Source: CAVVPY01 sp963750295 (GTDB lineage: Bacteria > Actinomycetota > Actinomycetes > Mycobacteriales > Jatrophihabitantaceae). Taken from it: a stretch of 64,000 bases of DNA. This document shows positions 25,714-35,102 of this stretch, one piece after another. The position numbers were made by a program, and so were the translations under genes. The notes beneath the pieces are model-generated. The model was not told where the DNA came from. It was given only the letters and a program-made list of their open reading frames with translations, and made no database searches. Numbering within the stretch: position 1 is the first letter of the stretch; the number at the start of each line of letters is the position of its first letter. The stretch covers positions 2,852,001 to 2,916,000 of the forward strand of contig CAVVPY010000001.1 in assembly GCA_963750295.1 (NCBI GenBank), given 5' to 3'.

Positions 25714-26881
25714 GGGGCTTCGTCCGCCAAAGCGACCGGCACGGGATCTTCTCGAGATCGCAGCGGTCCGCGTACTTGCGCGCGATCTCGGTGACCTCCT
25801 GCAGCAGCCCGTCGACCAGGGTGATCGGGTCGAGGCCGAGGTTGAGCAGCTGCCGGTTCTCGACATAGAGCTCGTTCTCGGCGTCCTCGTTGCGCGGGTT
25901 GTCGACGTAGTCGATCGTCGCGCCGGTGAGGACGCTGACCAGCTTGGCCAGGTCGTTGACGCGGTGCGTCTCGGTCATCTGGTTGAGAATCCGCACGCGA
26001 TCGCCGCGCTGCGGGCTGTCCTTGATCGCCAGCTCGATACAGCGCACGGTGTCCTGGATGTGGATGAACGCGCGGGTCTGGCCGCCCGTCCCGTGCACGG
26101 TCAGCGGGTAGTCGACCGCCGCCTGCATCAGGAACCGGTTCAGCACGGTGCCGTAGTCGCCGTCGTAGTCGAAGCGGTTGATCAGCCGCTCGTCCAGGGC
26201 CGTCTGCGCGGTCTGCGTGCCCCACACGATGCCCTGGTGCAGGTCCGTGACGCGCAGTTTGTCGTTCTTGGCGTAGTACGCGAACAGCAGCTGGTCCTGC
26301 GTCTTGGTCAGGTGGTAGATGCTGCCCGGGTTCGGCGGGTAGAGGATCTCGGTCTCTACCGTCTCGCCCTCCTCGGTCTCGAGCTTGACCCGCAGGTAGC
26401 CCTCCGGGATCTTCATGCCGGCCGTGCCGTACCCGTACACGCCCATCGTCCCGAGGTGGACGACGTGGATGTCGAGTTCGGACTCCACGATCGCCGCGAG
26501 CAGGTTGTTCGTCGCGTTGAGGTTGTTCGACACGGTGTAGCGCTTGTGCCAGGACGACTTCATCGAGTACGGCGCTGCCCGCTGCTCGGCGAAGTGCACC
26601 ACGACGTCCGGCGAGAACTCCTGCAGCAAGGTCAGCAGCCGGTGGTAGTTCTCGGCCACGTCGAACCGGTGGAAGTCGATCTGCTTGCCGCTGATCTGCT
26701 TCCACGCCTTGAGGCGAACGCCCATCGGTGAGATCGGGGTCAGCGAGGTGACCTCGAGTTCGTTGTCGATGTTGCGCCGCGACAGGTTGTCGACGATCGC
26801 TACGTCGTGACCCTGGTCGGACAGGTGCAACGCGGTCGGCCAGCCACAGAAGCCGTCGCCGCCGAGAACCAAGACGCGCAT
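25706..26881 (-). CDS. sqdB: UDP-sulfoquinovose synthase
   Basis: SDR-family enzyme of 391 aa that makes UDP-6-sulfo-6-deoxyglucose from UDP-glucose and sulfite. Family hallmarks are the N terminus VLVLGGDGFCGWPTALHL (about residues 4-21), DNLSRRNIDNELEVTSLTPI (31-50), catalytic T145 in LGTMGVYGYG, and Y189/K193 in SIYHLTKTQD, followed by QGIVWGTQT. Length equals the plant SQD1/bacterial SqdB family. GGAGGAG precedes the ATG. In phototrophs this feeds SQDG lipid; in archaea it feeds protein glycans. Here it is embedded in a glycan locus, suggesting a sulfonated surface polymer or glycolipid (inference). Confidence 0.92.
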   Translation of the reverse strand: MRVLVLGGDGFCGWPTALHLSDQGHDVAIVDNLSRRNIDNELEVTSLTPISPMGVRLKAWKQISGKQIDFHRFDVAENYHRLLTLLQEFSPDVVVHFAEQRAAPYSMKSSWHKRYTVSNNLNATNNLLAAIVESELDIHVVHLGTMGVYGYGTAGMKIPEGYLRVKLETEEGETVETEILYPPNPGSIYHLTKTQDQLLFAYYAKNDKLRVTDLHQGIVWGTQTAQTALDERLINRFDYDGDYGTVLNRFLMQAAVDYPLTVHGTGGQTRAFIHIQDTVRCIELAIKDSPQRGDRVRILNQMTETHRVNDLAKLVSVLTGATIDYVDNPRNEDAENELYVENRQLLNLGLDPITLVDGLLQEVTEIARKYADRCDLEKIPCRSLWRTKPHG

Positions 26882-26988
26882 GAAATTTCACTCCTCCGCT
26901 ATGCCGTCCGGTGGCGCTCCCACCCAACAGCCGGTTTCCGAGGCAGGATAGTCCACGGTCTCGGTCGCCCTCGTATCATCGTGGTCTT

Positions 26989-27897
26989 ATGCGGCCCGAC
27001 TTCGCCATCATCGGCGCACAGAAAGCGGGCTCGACGGCCCTGATGCGCTACCTGGGCCACCACCCCGAGGTGCACCTACCGCCGGACGAGACGCGCTACT
27101 TCCGCGACCCGTGGTTCCGCATGCAGCCGCCGAGTGTCCTGGACGAAGCTGCCGAAACGACGAAACCGGGTGTCCGGCGCCGCGGGATCAAATGCCCCGA
27201 CCTGCTCGCGCCCCCCGAGATCCCGGGCCGCATCGTCGACGCGCTCGGGCTGATCGACCTGGTCGCCGTGTTGCGTGACCCCGTGGCGCGGGCGGTGTCG
27301 GCCTATTTCTGGTGCGTCCAGTTCGGCTGGCTGCCGATCGAGGACCCCGAGACCGGGCTCCGCCGCGTCCTGGACGGCAGTTACTCCGATTCGCGGGCCA
27401 CGGACATCCTCGACTTCGGGCGCTACGGCGCGCACCTGTCGCGCTGGCTGGGCACCTTCCCGCGGGAGAAGCTGTTCGTGGTGCTCGACGACGAGTTGCG
27501 TGGGGACCTACACGGCGCCACCGGCGCACTGTTCGAGTTCCTCGGCGTGGACCCGAGCGCCGCGGTCCGCCCACCCGGCGAGCGGGTGAACGCCGGTGTC
27601 TACGCACCGACGCGGCTGCGGATGCTCCAGCGACGCAACAAGTACATCGTCCGGGAGTTCGCCGGCTACCCGGGCACGTACCTGCAACCGCCGGTCGGGT
27701 TACGGGGACGCGCGGTCGACCGCGGAATCGCCGTCCTGGATCGCGTGCTGCTTGCCAGGGTCTGTGACAACACCCCGCCGCGGATCGGGCCGGAGCTTCG
27801 TCGAGACCTGTTCGACTACTACCGGTCCGACATCGCCGTCCTCGAGCAGGTGCTCGACCGCGATCTGTCGACATGGGCGTCGAAGTACGACCAGTAG
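26989..27897 (+). CDS. Sulfotransferase (PAPS-dependent), first of three
   Basis: 302-aa enzyme that would move a sulfuryl group from PAPS to a hydroxyl, probably on sugar. The 5'-phosphosulfate loop is IIGAQKAGSTALMRYL near the N terminus and the 3'-phosphate motif is AVLRDPVARAVSAYF, the RDPxxRxxSxY form of carbohydrate (heparan/NodH-like) sulfotransferases. The ATG at 26989 is chosen because the family begins there. It is divergent from sqdB (107 bp) and 30 bp ahead of a methyltransferase in the same direction. Confidence 0.88.
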   Translation: MRPDFAIIGAQKAGSTALMRYLGHHPEVHLPPDETRYFRDPWFRMQPPSVLDEAAETTKPGVRRRGIKCPDLLAPPEIPGRIVDALGLIDLVAVLRDPVARAVSAYFWCVQFGWLPIEDPETGLRRVLDGSYSDSRATDILDFGRYGAHLSRWLGTFPREKLFVVLDDELRGDLHGATGALFEFLGVDPSAAVRPPGERVNAGVYAPTRLRMLQRRNKYIVREFAGYPGTYLQPPVGLRGRAVDRGIAVLDRVLLARVCDNTPPRIGPELRRDLFDYYRSDIAVLEQVLDRDLSTWASKYDQ

Positions 27898-27927
27898 GCT
27901 CGGCGCGGTCGACGAACCGGAGGACAT

Positions 27928-28701
27928 GTGGCTGACCGCGCGGAGCAGCGTAGGAGCAAGCGGGCCGAGACCCGGCGGCGGTACTACCCGGAGACCGGGC
28001 TGGACGACTTCAGCCGGGTCGACAGCGCGGTCGAGTTCTACACGCGCGTGAACGCGCTGCTCGAGCCCGGGATGACCGCCGTCGACTTCGGAGCCGGCCG
28101 CGGCCAGTGGTACGTCGACAGCACGTCTGAGACGCGGCGCCGCCTGCGTGACATGCGCGGCAAGGTGGCGAAGGTGATCGGCCTGGACGTCGACCCGGCG
28201 GTGAAGCAGAACCCGTCCGTGGACGAGGCGCAGGTCACGACGATGGGCGGCGACCTGCCGCTGCCGGATGCCTCGGTGGACGTCCTGGTCTCGGACTTCA
28301 CGTTCGAGCACATCGACGACCCGGAGCACATCAGCCGCGAGCTGTACCGGGTACTCAAGCCCGGTGGCTGGGTCTGCGCCCGCACGCCCAACAAATGGGG
28401 TTACATCGGGGTCGGCGCGCGGATCGTGCCCAACCAGTGGCACGTGCGGTGGCTGACGCGGCTGCAGCCCGGACGCAGGGACATCGACGTGTTCCCCGTC
28501 CGGTACCGGCTCAACACCCGGCGCGACCTGGCCCAGCACTTCGCGCCGGACCGGTTCGAGCACATCGTCTACACCACGCCCGGTGAGCCGAGCTACGCCG
28601 GCGGATCCTGGGCTGCCTGGCGCGCGGTCGGGCTGCTGCAGCGCTTCCAGCCCCGCGTGATCGAGCCGATGATGCTGATCTTCCTGCGCAAGCGCGGCTA
28701 G
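27928..28701 (+). CDS. Class I SAM-dependent methyltransferase
   Basis: 257 aa. SAM-binding motif I is VDFGAGRGQW, motif II IGLDVDP, followed by LPLPDASVDVLVSDFTFEHI and LKPGGWVCARTPN, a classical Methyltransf_11 core. Starts at GTG 27928, 30 bp after the sulfotransferase. Its place in the locus suggests methylation of a glycan sugar, but the acceptor is not visible from sequence. Confidence 0.85.
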   Translation: MADRAEQRRSKRAETRRRYYPETGLDDFSRVDSAVEFYTRVNALLEPGMTAVDFGAGRGQWYVDSTSETRRRLRDMRGKVAKVIGLDVDPAVKQNPSVDEAQVTTMGGDLPLPDASVDVLVSDFTFEHIDDPEHISRELYRVLKPGGWVCARTPNKWGYIGVGARIVPNQWHVRWLTRLQPGRRDIDVFPVRYRLNTRRDLAQHFAPDRFEHIVYTTPGEPSYAGGSWAAWRAVGLLQRFQPRVIEPMMLIFLRKRG

Positions 28702-28808
28702 TGGTCGGATTCTCAGCCGATTCTGTTCTCGCGCAGCGCAATGTCATGAGCGGGCCAGTGCACAGTGGTGACTGATCCACAGCTGGCACTCGCGGGGTTG
28801 AGGTAGGG

Positions 28809-30236
28809 ATGGAACCACCAGCAGTCCCAGCGCGGCGCCGGGGGCGGACGAGGCTGGTCGCGCTGCTGGTCGCGGTGCTCGTCGCGCTCAGTGCCTGGTA
28901 CGTCCTGACCCACCGCACGAGGACGATCACCGGCCAGGCATTCGGATTCGTCAATCCCCCGTACAGCCCGCAGCCTGAGCGCAACGCGGAGTGGACGGGC
29001 AACCGCACCGGGGCGTTGACCGGCGCCCAGATCGACAATCTGGGCGCACACGTCGGCTACGAGATCATCCCGAAGTTCGCCGACAACTTCGACCTCCGGA
29101 AACACTTCGTCGAGGCCCGCGAACTCGTCGCCGCGGCCAAGGCCCACGGCAACGACTTGCGCGTGCTCGAGTACTACAACGCGACGTTCTTCCCGCTCGT
29201 GAACCTGGCGGCGTGGGGCCGGTACGCCGCCGGCTTCCAGTCGTCGTGGTACCTGCAGGACGCCGACGGCGCGCCGATCCCGTATTACGGCGCGGGCAAG
29301 TCCGCTAGCACCGGCGCCCCGCCGGTCGGCTACGTCGTCGACCTGACCAACCCCGACTACCGGGCGTGGGTCGTCAAACTGGTCAGCTCGTGGATGCGGG
29401 CCGCGCCGTACGCCGGGGTTGCGTTCGACTCCGCCAACCCCCTCGTCGGCTACCAGAGCCGAACTCCGTTCGCCGACGGGACGCAGACCTTCAGCGACCT
29501 GCTCTGCGGGGGGACGTCCCCGCTGGACGTTGCTGGCAACTGCCCCCGGGTGTCGGCGTGGAATGCCGGGCTGGTCAGCCTGGTGGCCGAGGTGCGCACG
29601 GCGCTGCGGCCGATGGGCGGCGAGGTGCTCTACAACGGCATCTCACCGGGCGGCCAGCGGCCCGACCGCAACCTGAGCCTGCTGGACTCGGCCGACCTGG
29701 CCGCGAATGAGGGGTTCTGTTACCTCGCGTCGCCGTCGGACCCGCAGCGGCTGAACTTCACGTCCCTGTCCGACGATGCCTCGATCATGCAAACCTCGGC
29801 GCAGCAGGGCAAGAAGGTCATCGAGATCACCAACTTCGACCACGCCGACCACAAGCGGTACGGCGCCTACTGCCTGGCGGGCTTCCTGATGGGGTGGCAG
29901 CCCGGCTACGACTACTGGGTCTATCACCAGAATTACGTGCGCGACACGACGACCATGGCGCCGACCCTCGCCGAACAGGATCTGGTGCTCGGAAACCCGC
30001 TCAGCAAGGACTACCAGATGCGCGGCAACGTGCTCACACGTCAGTTCCAGAACGGCATGGCCGCGGTGAACACCGGCGACGCGCCGGCCGCGACCACCGT
30101 CAGCGCGGCCATGGTGGCCTTTGCGGACGGCGCACCGACGGCGCGGTACGCCGCGGGTGCCCGGATCACGCTGGCGCCACGCTCGGGCCTGCTGTTGCTG
30201 AGCCGGGCCTATCTGTACGGGACGTCCGGGCGGTAA
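28809..30236 (+). CDS. Membrane-anchored glycoside-hydrolase-like protein (GHL15-like)
   Basis: 475 aa: a short basic N terminus, one transmembrane helix (about residues 15-35) and an extracytoplasmic domain of about 430 residues. Segments such as GFVNPPYSP, LRVLEYYNATFF, VVDLTNPDYRAWVVKL, YAGVAFDSANPLVGY and EGFCYLASP look like a TIM-barrel putative glycosidase of the GHL type, with acidic residues at strand ends. It may trim or release the locus polymer outside the membrane (inference). Family assignment is from pattern recognition only. Confidence 0.65.
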   Translation: MEPPAVPARRRGRTRLVALLVAVLVALSAWYVLTHRTRTITGQAFGFVNPPYSPQPERNAEWTGNRTGALTGAQIDNLGAHVGYEIIPKFADNFDLRKHFVEARELVAAAKAHGNDLRVLEYYNATFFPLVNLAAWGRYAAGFQSSWYLQDADGAPIPYYGAGKSASTGAPPVGYVVDLTNPDYRAWVVKLVSSWMRAAPYAGVAFDSANPLVGYQSRTPFADGTQTFSDLLCGGTSPLDVAGNCPRVSAWNAGLVSLVAEVRTALRPMGGEVLYNGISPGGQRPDRNLSLLDSADLAANEGFCYLASPSDPQRLNFTSLSDDASIMQTSAQQGKKVIEITNFDHADHKRYGAYCLAGFLMGWQPGYDYWVYHQNYVRDTTTMAPTLAEQDLVLGNPLSKDYQMRGNVLTRQFQNGMAAVNTGDAPAATTVSAAMVAFADGAPTARYAAGARITLAPRSGLLLLSRAYLYGTSGR

Positions 30237-30243
30237 CCGGCGC

Positions 30244-30951
30244 TCAGGACGAGGCGCGCGTCGGGCTGACCGGCTCGCAGGCGACCATGAGACCCGCGGC
30301 GAGGAACGGCCAGCGCCGCGAGGCAAGTTCTTGCACCTTGACCGCGGCCCGGGTGACCCGGCGGTTGCGCGGCGCCGCGTGGTAGGTCTTGACCCACTTG
30401 ACCCGCCAGCCGTGGCGCTCGATGAGGTTGGTGAGGGTGAACCACGAATAGATCGCGATGTGGTCGGGGTTCATCAGTTCCTTGCCGGTGAGCGTGACCA
30501 TGACATTCGTCAGCCGGTACGCGTTCGGCGTGGTGAGCAGCAGCAGTCCGTCGTCGGCCACGAGGGGATGCATCGCCTCGAGGAAGTCGCCCGGACGCTC
30601 GACGTGCTCGATGATCTCGCCGGCGACGACGAGGTCGGCCGGGGTTATCCCGAGATCGCCGACCTGCGACTTGTCGCAGGCGTCCGCGAAGTACGCCTCG
30701 TACCCCTGCTCGCGCGCTTCCTCGATCGCGGTCTCGTTGTGATCGACGCCGACGACCTCACGCGCGACCTTCGAGATGTTCGCGTGCAGCCACGTCCCGT
30801 TGCGCAGGTGTCGCTCACGAGAGCCCTTGGTGCCCCAGAAGCCGATGTGGACGACGCGCTTGTCGCGGCACGACTCGATGATGTACTCGAGGCGCCGGAC
30901 AGTCTCGACCTTGGGCAGCTTGTGCAGCCACTTGTCCGAGTATTCCTGCAT
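30244..30951 (-). CDS. SAM-dependent methyltransferase
   Basis: 235 aa. Motifs: VVHIGFWGTKGS (a variant of motif I), EVVGVDHNETAIEEA (motif II), ADLVVAGEIIEHVERPGDFL and DGLLLLTTPNAYRL, as in Methyltransf_23-type enzymes of glycan clusters. A GGAGG site precedes the ATG. Convergent with the glycosidase-like gene (7-bp gap) and downstream of the flippase on the same strand. Acceptor unknown. Confidence 0.83.
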   Translation of the reverse strand: MQEYSDKWLHKLPKVETVRRLEYIIESCRDKRVVHIGFWGTKGSRERHLRNGTWLHANISKVAREVVGVDHNETAIEEAREQGYEAYFADACDKSQVGDLGITPADLVVAGEIIEHVERPGDFLEAMHPLVADDGLLLLTTPNAYRLTNVMVTLTGKELMNPDHIAIYSWFTLTNLIERHGWRVKWVKTYHAAPRNRRVTRAAVKVQELASRRWPFLAAGLMVACEPVSPTRASS

Positions 30952-31007
30952 TGGTACGTCCTCCCGCGACAGCCGGTCCGAAGCCGTCCCAGGCTAACAT
31001 CGGCGCT

Positions 31008-32480
31008 TCAGCGACCGCGCCGACGGCCGTGTCGACGGCCTCGATGCCGGTCGCGTCGATCACTTGCTCGCCTCGTCGGCGCCGAGCGCAGGGTGGGATC
31101 GGTGCGCAGGGCGCCGTCGCCGACGGTGTCGACGATCCAGGGCATGCCGTCGGCAGCGTCGAACGCGGTGTCCTGGTCGGACTGATCGACGGTGGCGAGC
31201 AGTTGCTGCCATCGCTCGTCGCGATGGCGCAGTGCCCGCTCGCGCAGGTGATCGCGCAGTGCCAGCCGGTACTCGACCCACCAGATCCCCCACTGAAGGG
31301 GAGTCAGGATCGCGGTGGCGATCGCGGCCCCGCGCGCCCCGTCCCACACCGCTCCGGCCATCAGCAGCACGAAGGCGAGCGCGATGGCGGCGACCCGGGC
31401 ACGCAGCGTGCGGTTGGCGGCTCCGAGCGCCCGCAGCCCGATGATCGGCGTCACCCGCAGGCCCGTTGCCACCTGCGCGATGACGAAGTAGCCCAGCAAC
31501 GGGCGGGCGTGCTTCCACGTGTCGCCGAACAGGGCATGACCGACCCAGTTGGGCACCAGCAGGGCGGCCAGCCCCCACGCCAGGCCGAAAGCGCCGAGCG
31601 CCAGGCCGACGAACATCGCGTAGCGCCGCATCTTCGTCGACGACCTGATCAGCACGCGGACCAATTCCGGGGTGACCGCGGCCTGCACGCCGACGTTGAC
31701 GATCGACGGCGGCCCGAAGACCGTCTGGGCCCCGCGCAGCGCACCGGTCTGGGTCAGGCCGCCGACTGCGGCAACGACGTACGCGGTGCCCTGCTGACTG
31801 CTCTGCGCCGCCAGGTCGTCGATCGCGTAGCGCACGCCGAGGTCGCCGTCGCTACGGAACCAGCCGGCGGTGCGGCGCGGCTCGACCCGCAGCCGCATCA
31901 TCCGCAGCCCGATCACGGCGCCGACGTGCGCTGCGATCCCCCACGCGGCGACCAGATGCGCGACCGACGTCGAGTCCCAGACGAGCAGGGCGCCGATGAG
32001 CCCGAACTGGACCGCTGCCATCACCAGGTCGTTGCCCAGCGCAAGGGCCGGCCGGCCAAGGGCGAGCGCGGCGAACCGGCTGAAGTCCTGCAGCACGAGT
32101 CCGGGGAACAAGCAGCCGAACACGATGAGGGTCCCGGCCAGATCGCCGTGGATGAACAGCCGATCGCCGAGGCCGGCCAGGACGAGCAGCAATCCCAGGA
32201 GGACGGCGACAGTGACGGCCGCGCCGCCGGCGGCCGAAGCGCCGCCACGCCAGGCGGACCGGTCCCGCGCGCTGTAGCGGATCACGAGCGCCTCTGACGT
32301 CAGGCCGCGGATGATGGCGACGCCCAGCAGGTAGGTCGCCGCGATGAGCGCATAGGAGCCGAACTGCGAGGCCGACACCGACCGGGCGACCATCACCGTC
32401 AACGCGAAGTTGGTGAGGCTGTACACGAGTTGGTCGCTCACACCGACCAAGCTGCGTCGCAGCCCGCGCCTAGCCGCCAT
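31008..32480 (-). CDS. Polysaccharide flippase (Wzx/MVF-like)
   Basis: 490-aa integral membrane protein with about 12-14 hydrophobic helices, beginning LVYSLTNFALTVMVARSVSASQFG, the typical N terminus of Wzx-type oligosaccharide translocases that flip undecaprenyl-linked repeat units across the membrane. The last 60 residues are hydrophilic and become an Arg-rich tail, which may be true or an artefact of a displaced stop. It is divergent from the polymerase-like gene, with about 110 bp between starts. Confidence 0.82.
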   Translation of the reverse strand: MAARRGLRRSLVGVSDQLVYSLTNFALTVMVARSVSASQFGSYALIAATYLLGVAIIRGLTSEALVIRYSARDRSAWRGGASAAGGAAVTVAVLLGLLLVLAGLGDRLFIHGDLAGTLIVFGCLFPGLVLQDFSRFAALALGRPALALGNDLVMAAVQFGLIGALLVWDSTSVAHLVAAWGIAAHVGAVIGLRMMRLRVEPRRTAGWFRSDGDLGVRYAIDDLAAQSSQQGTAYVVAAVGGLTQTGALRGAQTVFGPPSIVNVGVQAAVTPELVRVLIRSSTKMRRYAMFVGLALGAFGLAWGLAALLVPNWVGHALFGDTWKHARPLLGYFVIAQVATGLRVTPIIGLRALGAANRTLRARVAAIALAFVLLMAGAVWDGARGAAIATAILTPLQWGIWWVEYRLALRDHLRERALRHRDERWQQLLATVDQSDQDTAFDAADGMPWIVDTVGDGALRTDPTLRSAPTRRASDRRDRHRGRRHGRRRGR

Positions 32481-32590
32481 CGCGAATGCCCGTACCTCTC
32501 TTGGCCCTCGGCATGGGGACTGCCGGCTGCCGACCCTGCGGCCGGGACGATATTACGCACGCTGTCCGGGGTGCCGTATTCTCGCACTCT

Positions 32591-34153
32591 GTGATCACGC
32601 TCGCGGAAAGGCCGCCTCAGGGCGATGCCGTCGAGGACCCGCCGGCCTTCCTCACCGCGGTCACGGTCTTCGCCGTACTCGCGCTCATCCTGCCGATCCT
32701 GGCGGTCAATTTCGGCACCGTCCTCGGCGATTCCACCAACATGGCGCTGGCGTACCTGATCACCCTGTACAGCGCCACGATGATTGCCCGCATCTGCTAC
32801 GCCGGCAGCGGCGCCATCATCCGAATGGCGTTCTTCGTCTTCTGCTACGTCTTCATGGGGTTGTCGGTCTTCGCGCAGGTCGCCGAGCTCGAGTTCCCGC
32901 TGCACCTGCCCGGAACCGGGGCCTACGGCCGGGGCGAGATCCGGCACTCGCTGTTCTCGGTCATCGTCGGTATCGCAGCGTTCGAGATCGGTTCGTTGGT
33001 CGTGGTGCTGCTGCGCCGGCGCACACACCAGGCGGACGCGGTCACCAGCCCGCGGCGGACGTGGCGGCTGTCCGAGTCGCGGCTCCTGATCCTCGGTGCC
33101 ATCGGACTCTGCTTCGCGCTGCTGCTGATCGAACGAGTCGGGCTGCGGCCGTTCTTCGACAGCCGCGAGGCCACCGGAAACGCCGTCTTCGGCAGTGATG
33201 CCGGCGCAAAGGTCTATTCGGTCAGCGACAAGTCCGGTAAGGCGTTGCTGCGGGTCCTTGGCCAGATTCCGATCCTGATCGCATTGTTCGGGATCCTCTA
33301 CATGAAGCACCACAAGCTGTGGCAACGCGGCAGCGAGGTGCGCAACATCCTGACGCCGGCCATCCTGTCCCTGCTGATCGTCGCGAACATCATCGTCAAC
33401 AACCCGATCGCCAACAGCCGGTACTGGTTCGGCACGGTCGCCATCACCCTCGCGTCCATCTACATCCCGTTGAACCGGGCAAAAGGCGTGCGCTGGGCGG
33501 CCATCCTCGCGCTCTTCGCCCTGCTGTTCGCGTTCACGTCGCTGCAAGCCTTCCGGCGCACGGGCGGCGCAAAGGACTACTCGTCCGGCTTCCGCTCCGA
33601 CCTCGTCTCATCCGGGACGTACTCGGAGTTCACGATGGAACTCATCGGTCGCCGCTGGTTGACCCATAATCCGCACACCCAGGGCGAGCAACTGCTCGGA
33701 AGCGCGCTGATCTTCGTGCCGCGGTCGCTCTGGGCGAACAAGCCCGTCGACACCGGCAACCTGGTCTTGCCCTACTCGAACCCGGCGGCCTCACTGTGGA
33801 CCGAGGGCGAGGTCGAAGGTGGCTGGCTGGTCATCACCGTGTACTTCGGTGCCCTCGGGGCGGCCGCGACCGTCCTCGGCCGACGACTGCGGTACGCCAA
33901 GCCTGGCAGCCTTGCGCACGCGGCCATCCCGATCGCGGGCGGCTTCACGATCTTCGTCCTGCGCGGGTCGCTACTGGCCGTGTTCGGGCCGGCCTACATC
34001 ATCGCGACCGTGCTGCTGTTCTGCGTGCGCCGGACCGAACTGCCCGAAGCCGAGGTGCTCGAGGCCGCTCCGGCCGTACCTGCGGGTTCGGCCGGTTCTG
34101 CGGTTCCTGTCCATCCCGCTCGCGGCGAGGCCACCTCGGCCCGAGCGGTCTGA
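32591..34153 (+). CDS. O-antigen polymerase-like (Wzy) membrane protein
   Basis: 520 aa with about 11-12 hydrophobic segments and large polar loops. LFAFTSLQAFRRTGGAKDYS, the YSEFTMELIGRR loop and LIFVPRSLWANKP followed by EGEVEGGWLVITVYFGALG fit Wzy/oligosaccharide-repeat polymerases. GTG 32591 is used; a longer frame from 32486 overlaps the divergent promoter region. It would polymerise repeat units delivered by the flippase (inference). A sulfotransferase gene starts 7 bp after its stop. Confidence 0.78.
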   Translation: MITLAERPPQGDAVEDPPAFLTAVTVFAVLALILPILAVNFGTVLGDSTNMALAYLITLYSATMIARICYAGSGAIIRMAFFVFCYVFMGLSVFAQVAELEFPLHLPGTGAYGRGEIRHSLFSVIVGIAAFEIGSLVVVLLRRRTHQADAVTSPRRTWRLSESRLLILGAIGLCFALLLIERVGLRPFFDSREATGNAVFGSDAGAKVYSVSDKSGKALLRVLGQIPILIALFGILYMKHHKLWQRGSEVRNILTPAILSLLIVANIIVNNPIANSRYWFGTVAITLASIYIPLNRAKGVRWAAILALFALLFAFTSLQAFRRTGGAKDYSSGFRSDLVSSGTYSEFTMELIGRRWLTHNPHTQGEQLLGSALIFVPRSLWANKPVDTGNLVLPYSNPAASLWTEGEVEGGWLVITVYFGALGAAATVLGRRLRYAKPGSLAHAAIPIAGGFTIFVLRGSLLAVFGPAYIIATVLLFCVRRTELPEAEVLEAAPAVPAGSAGSAVPVHPARGEATSARAV

Positions 34154-34160
34154 GGCGACC

Positions 34161-35102
34161 GTGGCGGCGAGCGAGGCACGCGGGTCGGTGTGGGGACCGA
34201 CCGCGGTCCGCATCCGGCAGAGCAAGCTGCTGCGCAGCCCGGCGACCGTCACCTACCGCGCGCTCGCGCGGGTACTGCTCGCCGGCCCGCCGCCGAAGGT
34301 GCTCGCCAACAGCATCCCGAAAGCCGGGACGCACCTGCTCACCCAGTTGCTCGCCGGTGTGCCCAAGTTCCACTACGCCGGCATGCACATCATCGACAAG
34401 GAGTTCCGCGGCGACCTCGACGTCCCGGGCGACGGTCTCGGCGAGTTCGACGCCGGGTCGCTGGAGCGGCGGATCAAGACGGTGCGCAACGGGCAGTACG
34501 TGACCTCGCACATGGGGCTGTTCCCCGGGATGCCGGAGGTGCTGGCGCGTCACGGCATCCGGCCGATCCTGATGATCCGTGATCCCCGTGACATCGTCGT
34601 CTCCCTCGCCTTCTACCACGCGAAGAATCAACGGCTGGCAACCTACGACCGGTTCGCGAAGCAGATGTCGAGCACCGACGAGCGGCTGATGGCGGCGATC
34701 ACCGGGTTGCCCGCCGAGAACGGCAACCCGGCCTTCCCGTCCATCGGAGTTCGGCTGAGCAAGTACCGGCCGTGGCTCGAGGACTCCGCGACCTGCGTGC
34801 TGCGGTTCGAGGATCTGGTCGGGTCCAGCGGCGGCGGATCGGACGAGCGGCAGCGCGACTGCGTGCGCCGCGTGCTGCAGCACTGTGAGCGGTATGCGGG
34901 CGAGGGCGAGGCGCTGGTCGACCGCCTGGCGCGCTCGACCTACGCCGAGGGCAGCGCCACCTTCCGCCGCGGTGCCATCGGCGACTGGGCAAACCACTTC
35001 ACCGACGAGCACCAGGCAGCCTTCGACGAACTGGCTCCTGGTGTGCTCGACGCCTTCGGCTACGCGTCCGCGCCGACGTCGCCGCCGGCTGAGAGCGAGT
35101 AG
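34161..35102 (+). CDS. Sulfotransferase, second of three
   Basis: 313 aa. PAPS motifs are ANSIPKAGTHLLTQLLAG (5'-phosphosulfate loop) and MIRDPRDIVVSLAFYH (3'-phosphate site), which resemble the Sulfotransfer_1 group rather than the first enzyme. GTG 34161 directly follows the polymerase-like gene, so these two are co-transcribed. The 3' end overlaps the convergent third sulfotransferase gene by 43 bp. Probably adds sulfate esters to the polymer (inference). Confidence 0.85.
   Translation: MAASEARGSVWGPTAVRIRQSKLLRSPATVTYRALARVLLAGPPPKVLANSIPKAGTHLLTQLLAGVPKFHYAGMHIIDKEFRGDLDVPGDGLGEFDAGSLERRIKTVRNGQYVTSHMGLFPGMPEVLARHGIRPILMIRDPRDIVVSLAFYHAKNQRLATYDRFAKQMSSTDERLMAAITGLPAENGNPAFPSIGVRLSKYRPWLEDSATCVLRFEDLVGSSGGGSDERQRDCVRRVLQHCERYAGEGEALVDRLARSTYAEGSATFRRGAIGDWANHFTDEHQAAFDELAPGVLDAFGYASAPTSPPAESE

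Noticed and set aside
31008..31600. Possible frameshift near the flippase C terminus, because the tail becomes Arg-rich and another frame ends at 31060
   Set aside because: The transmembrane core is complete and the tail is not conserved in this family, so no break can be shown.
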